Shown one piece after another: positions 45,587 through 56,799 of a DNA stretch of 64,000 nucleotides (positions are counted from its first letter, which is position 1; every line of letters begins with the position of its first letter). The stretch covers positions 1,984,001 through 2,048,000 of the forward strand of contig JAQPZY010001334.1 of NCBI GenBank assembly GCA_029931535.1, read 5' to 3'. A program made the translations under genes and the position numbers. The stretch is from Margaritifera margaritifera (taxonomy: Eukaryota; Mollusca; Bivalvia; Unionida; Margaritiferidae). The notes under the pieces were generated by a model. That model made no database searches. It had not been told where the DNA came from and worked only from the letters and a program-made list of their open reading frames with translations.

Positions 45587-46127
45587 CAGTAAAAGCTGAG
45601 CATGATGATGTCTCGTTATGACATTATCAGCCTTATGCGGGTTTTCATAACCGATAAACAAACAATGCAAACCTTTAAGCTATGTGCACCTATTACTACT
45701 TTCTTTAAAGACAGAATGGTTAACCACAATAAAGACTTCGATGAAGTCTTGTTTACAATCTGTATCATACAACTCTGTCCTATACGTTAAGGAAACCGGT
45801 AAACAGACTCAACTTTCTTCCTCATTTTAGTGTGCATCCCGGTTCAGAATAACTGGAATCTGCCTGCAGAAACTACTAAGTGATCATGATTACAAAGGAC
45901 TGAATAAAGCTCCATAGTGCTTGTATCTCGTTTTGCAATATGGTCATTCATAGCAGTCAGTGTTCAAACACACATTTTGCCTAAAGTTCATTACCGCTAG
46001 TCGTGTTTAGCTAGTGGTTGCTTATGCCAAGGTATTTATATAGTAAAATCGACCCATGCATGACAATTCTAATAGTAAATTACAGGTGGTTTTTCATAGC
46101 AGAGGTCACTCAGATCAGGTTTTACTG
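45587..46127. mobile_element. MITE with CAGTAAAA termini, copy 2
   Basis: 541 bp. It starts CAGTAAAAGCTG and ends CAGGTTTTACTG, flanked by TA on both sides (45,585-45,586 and 46,128-46,129). Colinear with 4,023-4,666. Non-coding. Confidence 0.75.
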
Positions 46128-46129
46128 TA

Positions 46130-46552
46130 GAAGAGTTAACTTGTTTTTGTGGTCTGATCATACAATTCGATCTTAAAATATCCACAGATCTATTCAGTAT
46201 GCGATTGTTATTCCTATCAATAGCTTCCCCAAATAAACCATTTTCAGACTCCTTAAAATAAACCTTGACAATTATAAATATTTCAGAAACTTCAACAAAT
46301 GACTAGAAATTCTGACATGAAAAATGCTGTAAAACTGAACCAACGATCTCTTTCATTATCAATTAAATAACTGAATTAGATTTGAAAAATTGTTCTTTTT
46401 TTGGTAAAAGTATGATACATGATCTAGTAATGACGGAAAATAAACATAGACAAAATTATAAACCTATTTACAGGTGTAAATCATGGCTAAGGTGCAAGAA
46501 AGTAGTCATCCAAATGCAACAAGAATCAACCAACTAAAGAATCAAAGCTTAC
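46130..46552. other. Intron sequence
   Basis: AT-rich intron between the MITE and the exon at 46,553. Nothing else seen. Confidence 0.5.
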
Positions 46553-46800
46553 ATTGTGCTTTTTCTTATCAGATGTTTTTCCTTTTCTCCTAGATCTCTT
46601 CCTATGGGTATCATGAGTAACAACATGTCTCTTGTCCCTCTTTTCCCTTTTTATACTAGAAGGTGAGGAAGACATGGAGGAAGAACTGGAGTCATCTTCT
46701 GATGTAGCAGCTCTGTCTGAGTCATTGTGACTATTGGTTGAATGAGGACCTACAACTAGTGCACCCCCTTGGCCAGGAGAGCTCAGTCGAGCACGGAAAA
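46553..46800 (-). CDS. Large Ser/Lys/Arg-rich exon of the minus-strand host gene
   Basis: Minus-strand exon of 248 nt, the largest of the gene. The acceptor is TTTCATTCATGCAG and the donor GTAAGC. It encodes FRARLSSPGQGGALVVGPHS, then an Asp/Ser stretch (SEDDSSSSSMSSSPSSIKRE) and a very basic end (KRDKRHVVTHDTHRKRSRRK, then GKTSDKKKHN). The basic runs look like nuclear localisation signals and the Ser run like a phosphorylated, disordered linker, so a nuclear or chromatin/RNA-associated role is possible (inference only). It ends in phase 0, matching the exon at 39,840. I do not recognise the family. Confidence 0.85.
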
Positions 46801-47490
46801 CTGCATGAATGAAAGGGAAAAACTTTAACAAGTTTCAGTAACTTAAAGGCACTGAAAGCACTAGAAACAAAACCTTGAGCTGTAGCATGTTGGCAGGCAT
46901 CTAACCAGTCAACAGGTTAGCTGGTAAACATGGAATATTCATACCTAACATTGTTCCAGACTGATAGTTTTTATTCAGACTAAAATGGAGGACTTTTGTG
47001 GTCCCAATGTCAGAATCATTGTGCATGATGCAAGTAACTGATTGTTTTTAAAAGGAATTACAACTTAATGTGAAGTTAAATTGGTCATTTATTCTTAAAG
47101 GCCTACTTATTTTGCTGGTAATGTGCATTTTTTAAAAATATATATTATTCATTGATTAAATAACTAAAAGAAAAAATGTTGTGACCTACACTTAGTGACA
47201 TGAAATGTCACTATGAACAAAATGTTATCATCTTTGTATTTCTATTTTTATTAATATTTTAACTGGATTTTCTTTTGTCATGCTTCTTTTTTCCAAGACA
47301 GTGTTCCATCCTGTGTTCTTAACCATAATAATATCACATCAGTTACCTCTCCTGCAAATATCTTTTATTTGCTAAACAGATGTAACATCAACAGCAGTTT
47401 ATCTGCATTCTACTGTTCAATTTTCAACTAAATCTGTTGCTGAACGTATAAATAATCACCAAAAAGTTCAAAGTTAAAAGCAGATAATAA

Positions 47491-47521
<31 letters not shown>

Positions 47522-49000
47522 AATAATAATTACTTTATTTAAAGAGGATAACACAATTAGCTGAAGAACTAATCTACCTTGAGGTCTTTTGAAGGAGACT
47601 TTTGTAGCAGTGCTGGACAATAAGTTTCCCCTCATTTGGTCATAGATACATTTTTGGGAAATACCAGCCATGTCCTGGGATTTGGGAGTCCAAAATTGTG
47701 TAATTCGTGCAACAAGACATGACATGACAGTTGAAGATAACTCATCCTATATTCCTAAATCTGAAGAGGGGTGGGATAAAAGTTTTAATACCACAGGAGT
47801 GGCTTGGCAGATGAACATAACAACACAAGAAAGTGTTTACACTCATGCACCTGAAATGACGCTGCATTGGAAACAAGTCATCTAACTCATGTATTGGTCA
47901 GGTCAAGCAGTACAAAAAGTGCAGGTGTTGCATCAAAGACAAAAAAAAAGAGAGTCTAGGCAGAACGGTCGATTGGGCAAATATGTTTTCTTTTCCTTCA
48001 TGATTAATTCTCAAAGTATTCCTATACAGTGAAACTTGTATAAACCAATTACTCTCTAGGAATGATGTGAAATATCAGTTTAGACATGTTACTACTTATC
48101 AAAGTTCCATTAATTTTATCTCCTCTTTATAAGCTTAAGTTATTACACCGGCTGTAACAAAAATACAGCCCTTATAAAATGACCATATCTTTGATTTTCA
48201 ATTGTTTTGATGTTCAGTTTCCAAAATACTGGTTAATATTTATGATGATTACACATCTGCAGGTGTCCTGAAATCTCTTTACTTCTGAAAGCTGGCACTC
48301 TCCTCAAAGTGTTTCAGATATGCATTGTTTTTCTTCAAATACTTAAAACTGTAGTTTCCAATGCCCTATTTAGACACTAACTTTTATAATTCTTGATAAG
48401 GCCAACAACAATAAAAATGTGTTTCCTATTGCACAGGTTTTAAAATTAGGGTAGGCAGGTATTTTTTTAAAAAAAATTTTGAAACATTATATATAAATCA
48501 AATAATATTTTAAGTACTTCAAAGTACTGGGCAAAACCGGTTCAATTAGATGCACAAATCAATTTCGGCAATTTGAGTTTTTGGGGAGTTGCGGAAAAAG
48601 TGCTAGGGTCGGCAATGAGAAACAGGGCTGGTTGGCCAACCGGAAACACATATTTTGTTTGTGTGGCCTAAATTATAATTTGTCATCAAGTACAAGTTCT
48701 GTCCATGCTCTTATCAGAGGGAGGTTTATAACCATCTTTAAGTTCACACACACACATCTAATTACAGTAAAGATTGTTTATTACTTTCCTGGACACTACA
48801 TTTACTCTGTTAGAACATCTGACTTTAATTTACCCAGCCAAATTCCTAATTACCATGTATTCCAAAGGTTTTATTATAACGTTCTTTTGATCCAATGTTT
48901 AATTGGTTATAGAGTTTGATTCATGTGGTCCTCCAAAGAAAATCGGCTCAATTATAAAGTTTTTATCACCTGACACGCTGAAGCCAGTTAAACAATGGTG
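46801..49000. other. Intron sequence, (AAT)n at 47,485-47,530
   Basis: AT-rich intron. A short AAT microsatellite is the only bounded feature. An open minus-strand frame at 47,474-47,725 runs into it and is not supported as a gene. Near 48,560-48,660 a GC-richer patch (AGTTGCGGAAAAAGTGC, GGCCAACCGGAAACAC) may be a transposon end. Confidence 0.45.
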
Positions 49001-49006
49001 GTCGTT

Positions 49007-49148
49007 AAAATAACAAAGGCTTAACAACAAAGACACCAGGTAACAAAAGCGCAATAATCACACATCATTCATAATCAGTAAATAACAAAGGCCTAACAAA
49101 GATAACAGGTAACAAAGCGTTATAATCACACCTCATTCATAATCGGTA
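49007..49148. repeat. Two-copy 71-bp direct repeat
   Basis: AATAACAAAGGC(T/C)TAACA..., CAGGTAACAAA..., ATAATCACAC(A/C)TCATTCATAA occur twice in tandem with small indels. Confidence 0.85.
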
Positions 49149-49465
49149 CTTTAGAATCAATGGATGCTGGTTCAATGCAATTAAAGAATGAAAAGAAATG
49201 TTTCTGTTTTGTACTTTTTTGACTAAATAATTTAGAAATATCATTTAGCTACTGTTCTATACCTGTATGTTGACTAATTGAGTACAGCTGGAAGTAAATG
49301 TCTCTTGTATTCATTCTGAATTCTGAATGCTGTGCAAATCAAAAAAAATGTCTCTTTAGACACAAAGCTACAAATAAAAAATGTGATGAATAGAAGTCAA
49401 AGTACTGACATGCTCTGAGCCTTGACAAAAAAAAAACTGAACGTGCAATAAATGTACTGTACACA

Positions 49466-49690
49466 ATCAGTATGATTTATCACGCATGGCATGATGTTTC
49501 AACAGATTGTGTTGCAAACTGTTTGGTTAAGGCAGGGTTTAGTGAGCAAACATATGTCATTACCAGTGATAGCAATGCTGATGATGATGTTCCTCTTGCT
49601 ATGATAAATGATGCCTACTTTGGGCTGGTAACAAGGATGATGATTTCTTGGATTATGTTAATTCTGATAGTGACACTGTCACACCTGTGA
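49466..49690 (+). pseudogene. pogo/Tigger-type transposase C-terminal fragment
   Basis: Plus strand: MIYHAWHDVSTDCVANCLVK followed by AGFSEQ and an acidic tail (SDSNADDDVP). The AWxxVxxxxxxNCxxKAGF pattern is the end of pogo/Tigger/jerky-like transposases. No other part of the protein is adjacent and the frame breaks near 49,635. Confidence 0.6.
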
Positions 49691-49699
49691 TATCAACAT

Positions 49700-50625
49700 T
49701 TGAAATGTAAATTTGTTGTACCATGAGGATATTGTTTGTGAAATTAGTGATCGCCAGGAAGCAACTGAGTTATTGAACAAAGACAATTTCACATAAAAGT
49801 GATTGTTATGATTCACTGGCATGTACATGTGCATGTATCTTGACATTTTCATCAGATGTTTACCATTTTTTTCTTCTTCACGATGACATGTATTCATAAA
49901 TATGTATGTTGTTTTAAAATTTTATTACCATTACATACGAGTTCTGACAGTAATCATACCAGTATAAATTCTTTAGTACATGTATATCCAACATCATCGA
50001 CATCGACAAGTACATAAACATTCTGAAGAAGAAAATGATGAATTTGGATATAACTTTTCTTGGTTATAACGTTCTAAAAATCCCAGTCCACAGTGAAACA
50101 TTATAAACATTCTTTACTGTAATTGGTCTTGAGATTATTAAAGCTGACACAAAAGTTTACAATAAAGTGATAAACTCTGTACATGATCATGTCATGGTAT
50201 TTTGGATTTTACTACAGACGAATGTTTAATTACTGCTTTCCATTGAAGGATTGGGTCAGGTGTTAAGTTTTATCATAGCTAGGACAACTGACCTTTCAGA
50301 TTTGTAGAAAATGCTCTGCCTACTATGATAATTTGAACAGGTATTTCTTTAAAATCTGAGTTTCTTTTTAAAAAATATTAAATGACTTTTTAAGTATGTG
50401 GTGAAACTTTCATAAAAACTGGACAAGATATGTTGAAGTTATAAAGATGTGAAACTTGTCATGTAATACAGTACAACCCACATAAGTGACCCACTGGACT
50501 CCTGACAGACAGTTTGACTGTCTCAAATGTGGAACAATAATGTTAGGAAAATACCAAACTGTGTGATCAGATCTGTCTGCAGGCCATTAGAATTTCTGTT
50601 AGTTGCTAATTTACTGACAGTCACT
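49700..50625. other. Intron sequence without recognisable features
   Basis: AT-rich. TACAGTACAACC near 50,470 resembles one end of the CAGTAAAACC MITE, but no second end was found. Confidence 0.4.
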
Positions 50626-50633
50626 GTTCTAGC

Positions 50634-52448
50634 ATACCTGCCAAATCATGACGTGTCATGCAAAAAACATGATTTTTAAACTAAAATATGATTTTTTAAC
50701 TCCAAAACCCCCCAACATTCATGTTTCCAAAAAACACGATTTTCAGTAATCTTAGGTGCAAAAAAAAGTAATATAGAGACCTTGCTTGACACCACAATAT
50801 ATGCCTATAACCTATAGCATGTCTAAAACGTAAACAGTTGCACTTAATGCTCATGGAAAACTATCACCTTGGGGCAGTTTATACAGCTGATTGTCATAGA
50901 GGCAATTAAAAGTTAAGGTGGTCAGATATAAACAACCACTACTGCACAGATTACTTAAGTGACTGACAATAGCTAGGGTGATATTGTGTTATGAGTCCAC
51001 TGAACAATTGTGAGAGAGCCCGTTAGACTAATTTGCACAGTTAAATACAAAACGTGGAACAACCCGATTTGTTTGATATTACGAAAATCAAAGAGCTGTG
51101 TGTTGAAGAAACTAAAGTTATTACACTTTGTTGCCTTGAATGAGAATGTTTAAGCCATCTTTATTAAAGATTTTTGACTAGTTCATGATCAGTGGCAATG
51201 TTTCTTTTAAGAAGAATTTACTCCAGTTATGTGAGGACATTCTACACAGAAGTAACCAGCAAACTGTAAACCAAGTTTTCAGTTAAAGACAGAACCTTAA
51301 GAATTCAAGTTTCTTGAATCCTCTAATAAAGACTGACATCCACACAGATGCAAGTCAATAATATATTTCTAATACTGATAGCAATTCAAAAAAGTACTGA
51401 ACAATTTTTAAACTAAAATTTACAAAACAATAAAAAGTTACAATGTTAATAATATATTAGATATATATGCTAGAAAAACCACTTGTTTAGCAAAACAACA
51501 AAATTAAATATAGGTATTTAAATAATTTTAAAACTACAGTAGAGTTACATCATGGAAATGGAATACTTTGTGTGCATAATAACATTTTATCCAAATCAAA
51601 TAAACTGCTTGTCTTTGAGAAAAAAGTTTATGTTAGCTTTTTCATTGATATCTTTCAGTTGCAGATCTGGCTGTTAGGGTTGGACTTCTTCCATAGAACA
51701 AATAGCTTCTCTGTTGGAGAAGAATGAAGACTACATACTCAATCCACTTCAGGAGCTACATCAATTGGACCATGAAACAAATTACCTGAGCCAATTCTGG
51801 TCAGAAATGGGCAACTGTCATTTACCTTCAGAAAAACCAAGATTTTACATTCTAACTAGTGTGATTATTGCATGTTTGAAACTCCCTCACAGCAATGCAG
51901 ATACAGAAAGATCATTTTCTATGCTGAGAAAAATTCAACAAGATTTTTGGGGAAGTTTGAACAAGAGTAGCATCTAGTCTCTGTTGAGTACAGAGCTGAA
52001 CACTAATGACTCTTGCATCACCTTCAAACACCCACTGAACTATTTACAGCAGCAAAGACTGCATCTAGTTAAGACTGTATTCCACAGTCCAATGGATTTT
52101 AAAAACAGAAACTTGTTGTATTTTTTATTTAATGTCTGTGGGGTTGTGATTATGTAAGTGTGTGCACATATGTGCATGTGTGGTGATGATATCTGACAAT
52201 GTTAAGTCTACCAACTATTTTTTGTTTAAAAATGTATTAAATACTTCAAAGAAAACAGATAATTTATTTTCTTTTATTCAAATGTGAATTTCCAGTTATT
52301 TTCTATATGTATCTATAAGTAAATAACTTAGTCTCAATTGTACATCACTTTTTGGGTCATATGCACTGACACCCCACCTAGGGACCTCAAAACACACTTG
52401 TAAAATCTCAAAAAAAACTTCAACATTGTCTGGGAGGTTGCCAGATAT
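50634..52448 (+). mobile_element. hAT element, degenerate 8-bp duplication
   Basis: 1,815 bp. It starts ATACCTGCCAAATC and ends GGTTGCCAGATAT, imperfect terminal inverted repeats related to those of the 17,727-19,266 element. The flanks are GTTCTAGC (50,626-50,633) and GTGCTAGA (52,449-52,456), which match at 6 of 8 positions, an aged hAT duplication. It contains a transposase C-terminus and is colinear with 20,520-21,755. Confidence 0.8.
51700..51977 (+). pseudogene. hAT transposase C-terminal fragment
   Basis: Plus strand, one open frame to the stop at 51,977: EKNEDYILNPLQELHQLDHE, NYLSQFWSEMGNCHLPSEKP, then the dimerisation block LKLPHSNADTERSFSMLRKI. Same order as the fragment at 2,882-3,315. 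The rest of the transposase has decayed or been deleted. Confidence 0.85.
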
Positions 52449-52456
52449 GTGCTAGA

Positions 52457-53519
52457 CCGAGAGGTCAGCAATCCACTACCTTATGTTTAATCAACATCCA
52501 ATGAGGACATTTGACTAGACACTGTTTAAATGTGTCACCAGTGCATGATATGAAAAATTGCCTCTTTGTTTAAAGTTCACATGGTTGGGAATAAAATCCC
52601 TTGAGTGGCTAATTCTCTTGCAATCTCATCCTCAAAGATATACTGGTCTGAACAGTGCTAATTAGTCTTTAATGCACTAACTGGAACAAATATTGATACC
52701 AATTAATAGAGTAGACATTCTATGATTATGTTAAAGTCAGTATTTTATTACTCAACACACATGTAAATTTGGGACCAAAAATACTTAGAAGCTAATTCTC
52801 TTATAATCTTATCCTCAGAGATACAGTGGTTTGAACAGTGCTAATTAGTCTTTAATGCCCTAACTAGAACAAATATCGATTCTAAATAACAGAAGAGACA
52901 TTCTATTATTATGTAAAAGTAAATATTTTATTACTTAACACACATGTAAACACCTAACTACAGGAAGTGTACATGCACTTACTAATAAAAGGTACATTGG
53001 TCATTCTTCTTAGGTTGGAATGTAGATGTCATTATACTAGCAATGAAAACAATATAGCATATTAAATGTTATGGTGACTAATTTTGCAGTGTATATGATC
53101 CTTCATGGGATTTAAAATGAATGAAGCACATATGGACATAAATATTGTGAATATTTAAATCTAAAATATGTACCTATCTGTGAAACTAAAGGAGTATGGT
53201 ATACATAGTTTTTAATATTTCCATTTACTATTTTATTAGTTTTCTCTTTAATTGAAGCTTCAGCTATACAGTGACATTCAAAGTTGGCAAAGGGTACAGA
53301 TGTTTAAGTTAAATAGAGACCACATAGAAGAAAACATTTCATATAATGAAAAAAATCAAATCAGACTTTTTCTGGTTTGCTTAAACAAGTCCTTTTTGAT
53401 AAAACTTGAAACAAGAATCCCTCATAGGGGCTAATGCTCTACTGACCCAAAAAATGTCCAGGAATTCACAATATGACCATTTCTTCTTTTTAACTGCTGA
53501 ATATTCAAACCATCTCTGA
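52457..53519. other. Intron sequence with a local duplication
   Basis: Two imperfect copies of about 180 bp (52,600-52,760 and 52,785-52,950) share CTAATTCTCTT, GATACA/TACTGGT, GAACAGTGCTAATTAGTC and ATTTTATTACT(C/T)AACACACATG. Nothing coding. Confidence 0.6.
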
Positions 53520-54750
53520 TATTCTTGATTGATAAGATTTTCAAATTAACCACTGTGACAGCCATACTGAATGTAAGAATGGCACCATTTTTACTTAGGA
53601 CAAACTAGACATCATTAAAAGACTTTTGATAAAAAAAAACCTGTTGATATGACAATCCATTCAGGAGAACTAGCAACAAGATTTTCAATATGTTCATTGT
53701 GGCAGCCATATTTGAGACCAGATTGGCACCATTTTAATTCAGGATCAACTAGATATCATAATTAGTCTTCTGGTAAAACCCAGTGTTGATATGACTTTCC
53801 ATCTGTGTGAAGTGGCAATAAGATTTTAAAGTAGGCTGCCATGGTGGCATAGTGGATGTCAGATCAGCACCATTTTCATTTAATACCAATTAAACATCAT
53901 AAGAAGTCGTCTTGTGAAACCCAATGTTGATCTGATTTTCCATCTAGGAGTAGTGGCAAGACTTTCAAAATGGCCACCGTGGCAGTCATGTTGAATATCA
54001 GATAAGCACAATTTTTATTTATTACCAACTAGACACCATAAGAAGTCTTCCAGTGACAACACCATGCTGATATGGCTTTCCATTCAGGAAGAGTAACAAT
54101 AACAAGATTTTCAAGGTGGCTACTGTGGTGGCCATACTGGATGCCAGATCAGCACCATTTTCATTTAGGACCAACTAGTCATCATAAGAAGTCTTTTAGT
54201 GAAAACCCCATGCCAATATGACTTTCTGTTCAGAATGAGTAGTGATAAGATTTTCAAGATGGCTGCCACAGCCATATTGGATATCAGATCAGCATAATTT
54301 TGATTTTGGCCCAACCAGACATCATTAAAAGTTTTTTTGTGAAATCCTCATGTTGATATGACCATCCATTCAGGAGGAATAGCAAAAAGATTTTCAAGAT
54401 GGCCACTGTGGTGGCCATACTGTATGTGCAATTATTATCATTTAGGACCAACAAGACATCATAAGATGATATGACTTTCCATTCAGGAGTAGTAATAACA
54501 AGATTTTCAAGATGACTGTCATTGTGGCCATATCAGACATCAGATGATCATACACAACTGGACATCATAAGAAACCGTTCAGTGAAACCCCCATGTTGAT
54601 ATGACTATCCATTCAGGAGTGGCGATAAACAAGATTTTCAAGATTGCCAATGTGGCAGCCACATTGGATGTCTGAGTAACACCATTTTTCATTTAGGACC
54701 AACTAGACCTTGGGATGAATGTGTGTGTAAAGTTTCATGGCAATCCTCCA
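53520..54750. repeat. Tandem-repeat family T2, array 2
   Basis: About eight diverged 140-160 bp units (GATATGAC(T/C)(T/A)TCCATTCAGGAG, AACAAGATTTTCAAGATGG, GTGG(T/C)GGCCATA, CAGATCAGCACCATTTTCAT, ACATCATAAGAAGTCTT), the same family as 32,800-33,510. Confidence 0.88.
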
Positions 54751-54911
54751 AGTAGTTTTAGATAAGTAGCAATAGCAATATTGTCCTAATGGACAGTCAT
54801 CAGATGACGGAAAAGAGGTCATCAAATAAGCTCTTGGTGACTATGACAAGTAGAGCTAAAAGCTATGTTTTTATAGGAATCAAATAAATGTTATCATCAT
54901 CGTCATCATAC

Positions 54912-55035
54912 TTAGAACAAAAAAATGAATAATTTTCATGCCTTTCAAAATGGACCTCTTTATCTTCTCCCTTGCTTCCATTTCGTCCAGGTAGTCCTGC
55001 TTTCCTTTAGAGTGCTCTTTGTGTTTTCTTCCCAT
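54912..55035 (-). CDS. First coding exon of the minus-strand host gene (candidate)
   Basis: Minus-strand ATG at 55,035, five bases after a good acceptor (TACTTCCATAACAG at 55,041), so a 5' untranslated exon lies upstream. It encodes MGRKHKEHSKGKQDYLDEME and AREKIKRSILKGMKII, then a less convincing hydrophobic tail to a weak donor (CTAAGTATGA). With that donor the exon is 124 coding nt and ends in phase 1, as the exon at 46,553-46,800 needs. The highly basic start fits the basic exon that follows. The last ten residues and the donor are the doubtful part; another exon may lie between. Confidence 0.55.
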
Positions 55036-55040
55036 TTACA

Positions 55041-56323
55041 CTGTTATGGAAGTAAATGGGTTAACTCTTCTGCAAATGATAAAATAAAGAGTTAAACTAT
55101 TAAATAGTGGATGTATTTTACAAAAATATAATCTTTGTCTTAGAATCATATTAAAATACCAGTAAATTTTAAATTCTTTACCTAAAGAGTATAAAACAGC
55201 TGTTGTGTCAAGGTTCTGCAGCTACTTTCATATTTAAATGAAATGCTAAAAAGTGAGAATATAATGCAAAACAACGACAAAGAAAACGTTTACAACTCAG
55301 TCTGTCTCTGGCCCTAATTTTGTGACTTATGTCAATGTCAAATTCTTAAGTCTCACACAATATATCTTTCCTAATAAGCATAAACATAGTGGGTGGTACA
55401 GTGGGTATCATTATTGCCCAAAAAATAAACATAATAATAACCACAAGAAACAAGAGATAAAAAGTTGTATTTATCACATTTTAAATTTTATCTTTAGACC
55501 CATCACCATAGAAATACATCATGGTAAGAGGAGAAGGATTTTTGCCTTGTACTGAAGTTTCTTCTAAAGTGACATAGAATGAGAATTATAGCATTTTCTG
55601 ATTTATTTAATAGTTGCTTTACGGGTTTATATAAACATTCAAATAATGCAAACTTTTCTACGGAAAAAGGAAAGAATGAAACAAAAAAAAACAAATATAA
55701 GCAAAAACATGTTTGACTCTTTCTCAGAGTCCGAGGGCAACTTTAAGTGAATTGAAACAATTCAATTATACCTTTAAAAATAAATGAGGAATCTTCCAAT
55801 ATATTAAATGATGACATGAACTCTAACGCCCATGGTCATATTAACTGCACGAATAAAAATGAAGCTATACTGTTCACAAATTCATTTTGGAAACTCTTTT
55901 GTCGTTTTTTTGGAAATGCTGACAGTCAAATGTCACCATGAGAACAATGTCCATAACCCCTCACATTTATCATGTTTGTGCGGTAGATTTCAATCTATTA
56001 ACATAATAATTATATCGAGACATCTACTACACATTTTAAATACAAAGAAAAACATATTCACGCTTCTTTTTTAAGGCAAATACACCGAGGACAGAACTTT
56101 TAAACCGTGCAGAAGTACCGCTTGCTTGATACGAAAATAGTTTATCGTCTGAATTTACTCATCAAAAGAAGAAGATGTTTTATCCAAAATAAAAAGTAAA
56201 ACAAGTTTTGGAAAATTAATAGATATTTTTAAATATCTTGATTTTCTCTATTATCATGTTAGGAATATCTCACAAAAGTTACGAATATAACCTTTGATTG
56301 AAGGCTAGCTCTGTTTAAATGTT
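55041..56323. other. Intergenic region of a divergent gene pair
   Basis: About 1.4 kb separates the minus-strand start (55,035) from the RSPH14 ATG (56,424). It should hold the 5' untranslated exon of the minus gene and promoters for both. Apart from the promoter-like motifs near 56,330, I see no coding sequence. Confidence 0.55.
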
Positions 56324-56325
56324 AA

Positions 56326-56334
56326 GCGCATGCG
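56326..56334. promoter_or_regulatory. NRF1-like site
   Basis: GCGCATGCG, the palindromic core of the NRF1 motif, about 90 bp upstream of the RSPH14 ATG in otherwise AT-rich DNA. Typical of TATA-less promoters. Inference from motif only. Confidence 0.5.
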
Positions 56335-56336
56335 TC

Positions 56337-56350
56337 ATCTCCGTGGAAAC
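56337..56350. promoter_or_regulatory. X-box-like (RFX) site
   Basis: ATCTCCGTGGAAAC fits the RFX half-site pair RYYNCC-N2-RRNRAC, 74 nt before the ATG of a ciliary gene. RFX factors drive ciliary genes in animals, and X-boxes usually lie 50-150 nt from the start codon. Inference from motif and context. Confidence 0.55.
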
Positions 56351-56423
56351 ATAAACGCAACTGTGGTTTTCATTCCTCACGATAAGTGTTATATTGGATA
56401 TTTAATACAAATTGTGCGTGATT

Positions 56424-56516
56424 ATGGCGTTGACAGTAATATCTGCAAAATATCCTCCACACATTGATCCCACAAAAACGCCTTTAGCATATGGGTCTCG
56501 TGCTTTGCCAAGATTG
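56424..56516 (+). CDS. RSPH14: RSPH14 exon 1
   Basis: Radial spoke head 14 homolog (RTDR1), an armadillo/HEAT-repeat protein of the radial spokes in motile cilia and flagella. This exon encodes MALTVISAKYPPHIDPTKTP, then LAYGSRALPRL. The PPxIDPTKxxxAYGxRALxxL start is the family's signature. The ATG at 56,424 is chosen because it gives the conserved N-terminus. The exon ends in phase 0 at the donor GTAACT, which runs straight into a CT microsatellite. Exons 2-5 follow on the same strand and join in frame; the gene continues past the right edge. Confidence 0.92.
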
Positions 56517-56518
56517 GT

Positions 56519-56582
<64 letters not shown>
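56519..56582. repeat. (CT)n(CA)n microsatellite at the splice donor
   Basis: About 22 CT then 9 CA repeats, beginning three bases after the GT of the exon 1 donor. Translations across it on both strands are artefacts. Confidence 0.97.
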
Positions 56583-56584
56583 GA

Positions 56585-56705
56585 GTCGGACTGGCCCACC
56601 GGAATACCTGGAGAGTCTCTGGGATATGGGGGCCTCCAGGGATCCCCAACACTTTATATAAACGCGATTTCCCTAGTATGGGCCCTAGGCCACCAGTCCA
56701 ACCAT
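56585..56705. repeat. Short inverted-repeat unit between two microsatellites
   Basis: GGACTGGCCCACCGG at the left and CCTAGGCCACCAGTCC at the right are inverted relatives (GGACTGGTGG read in reverse), enclosing about 90 bp with TATATAAACGCG. Possibly a small MITE with the flanking CT/CA tracts. Confidence 0.45.
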
Positions 56706-56706
<1 letters not shown>

Positions 56707-56782
<76 letters not shown>

Positions 56783-56798
56783 CACACACACACACACA
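56707..56798. repeat. (CT)n(CA)n microsatellite, second tract
   Basis: About 37 CT then 8 CA repeats with one G interruption. Same composition and order as the tract at 56,519. Confidence 0.97.
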
Positions 56799-56799
56799 G

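Noticed and set aside
47474..47725. Minus-strand open frame ending in poly-Ile
   Set aside because: Runs into an AAT microsatellite, no splice sites and no family resemblance.
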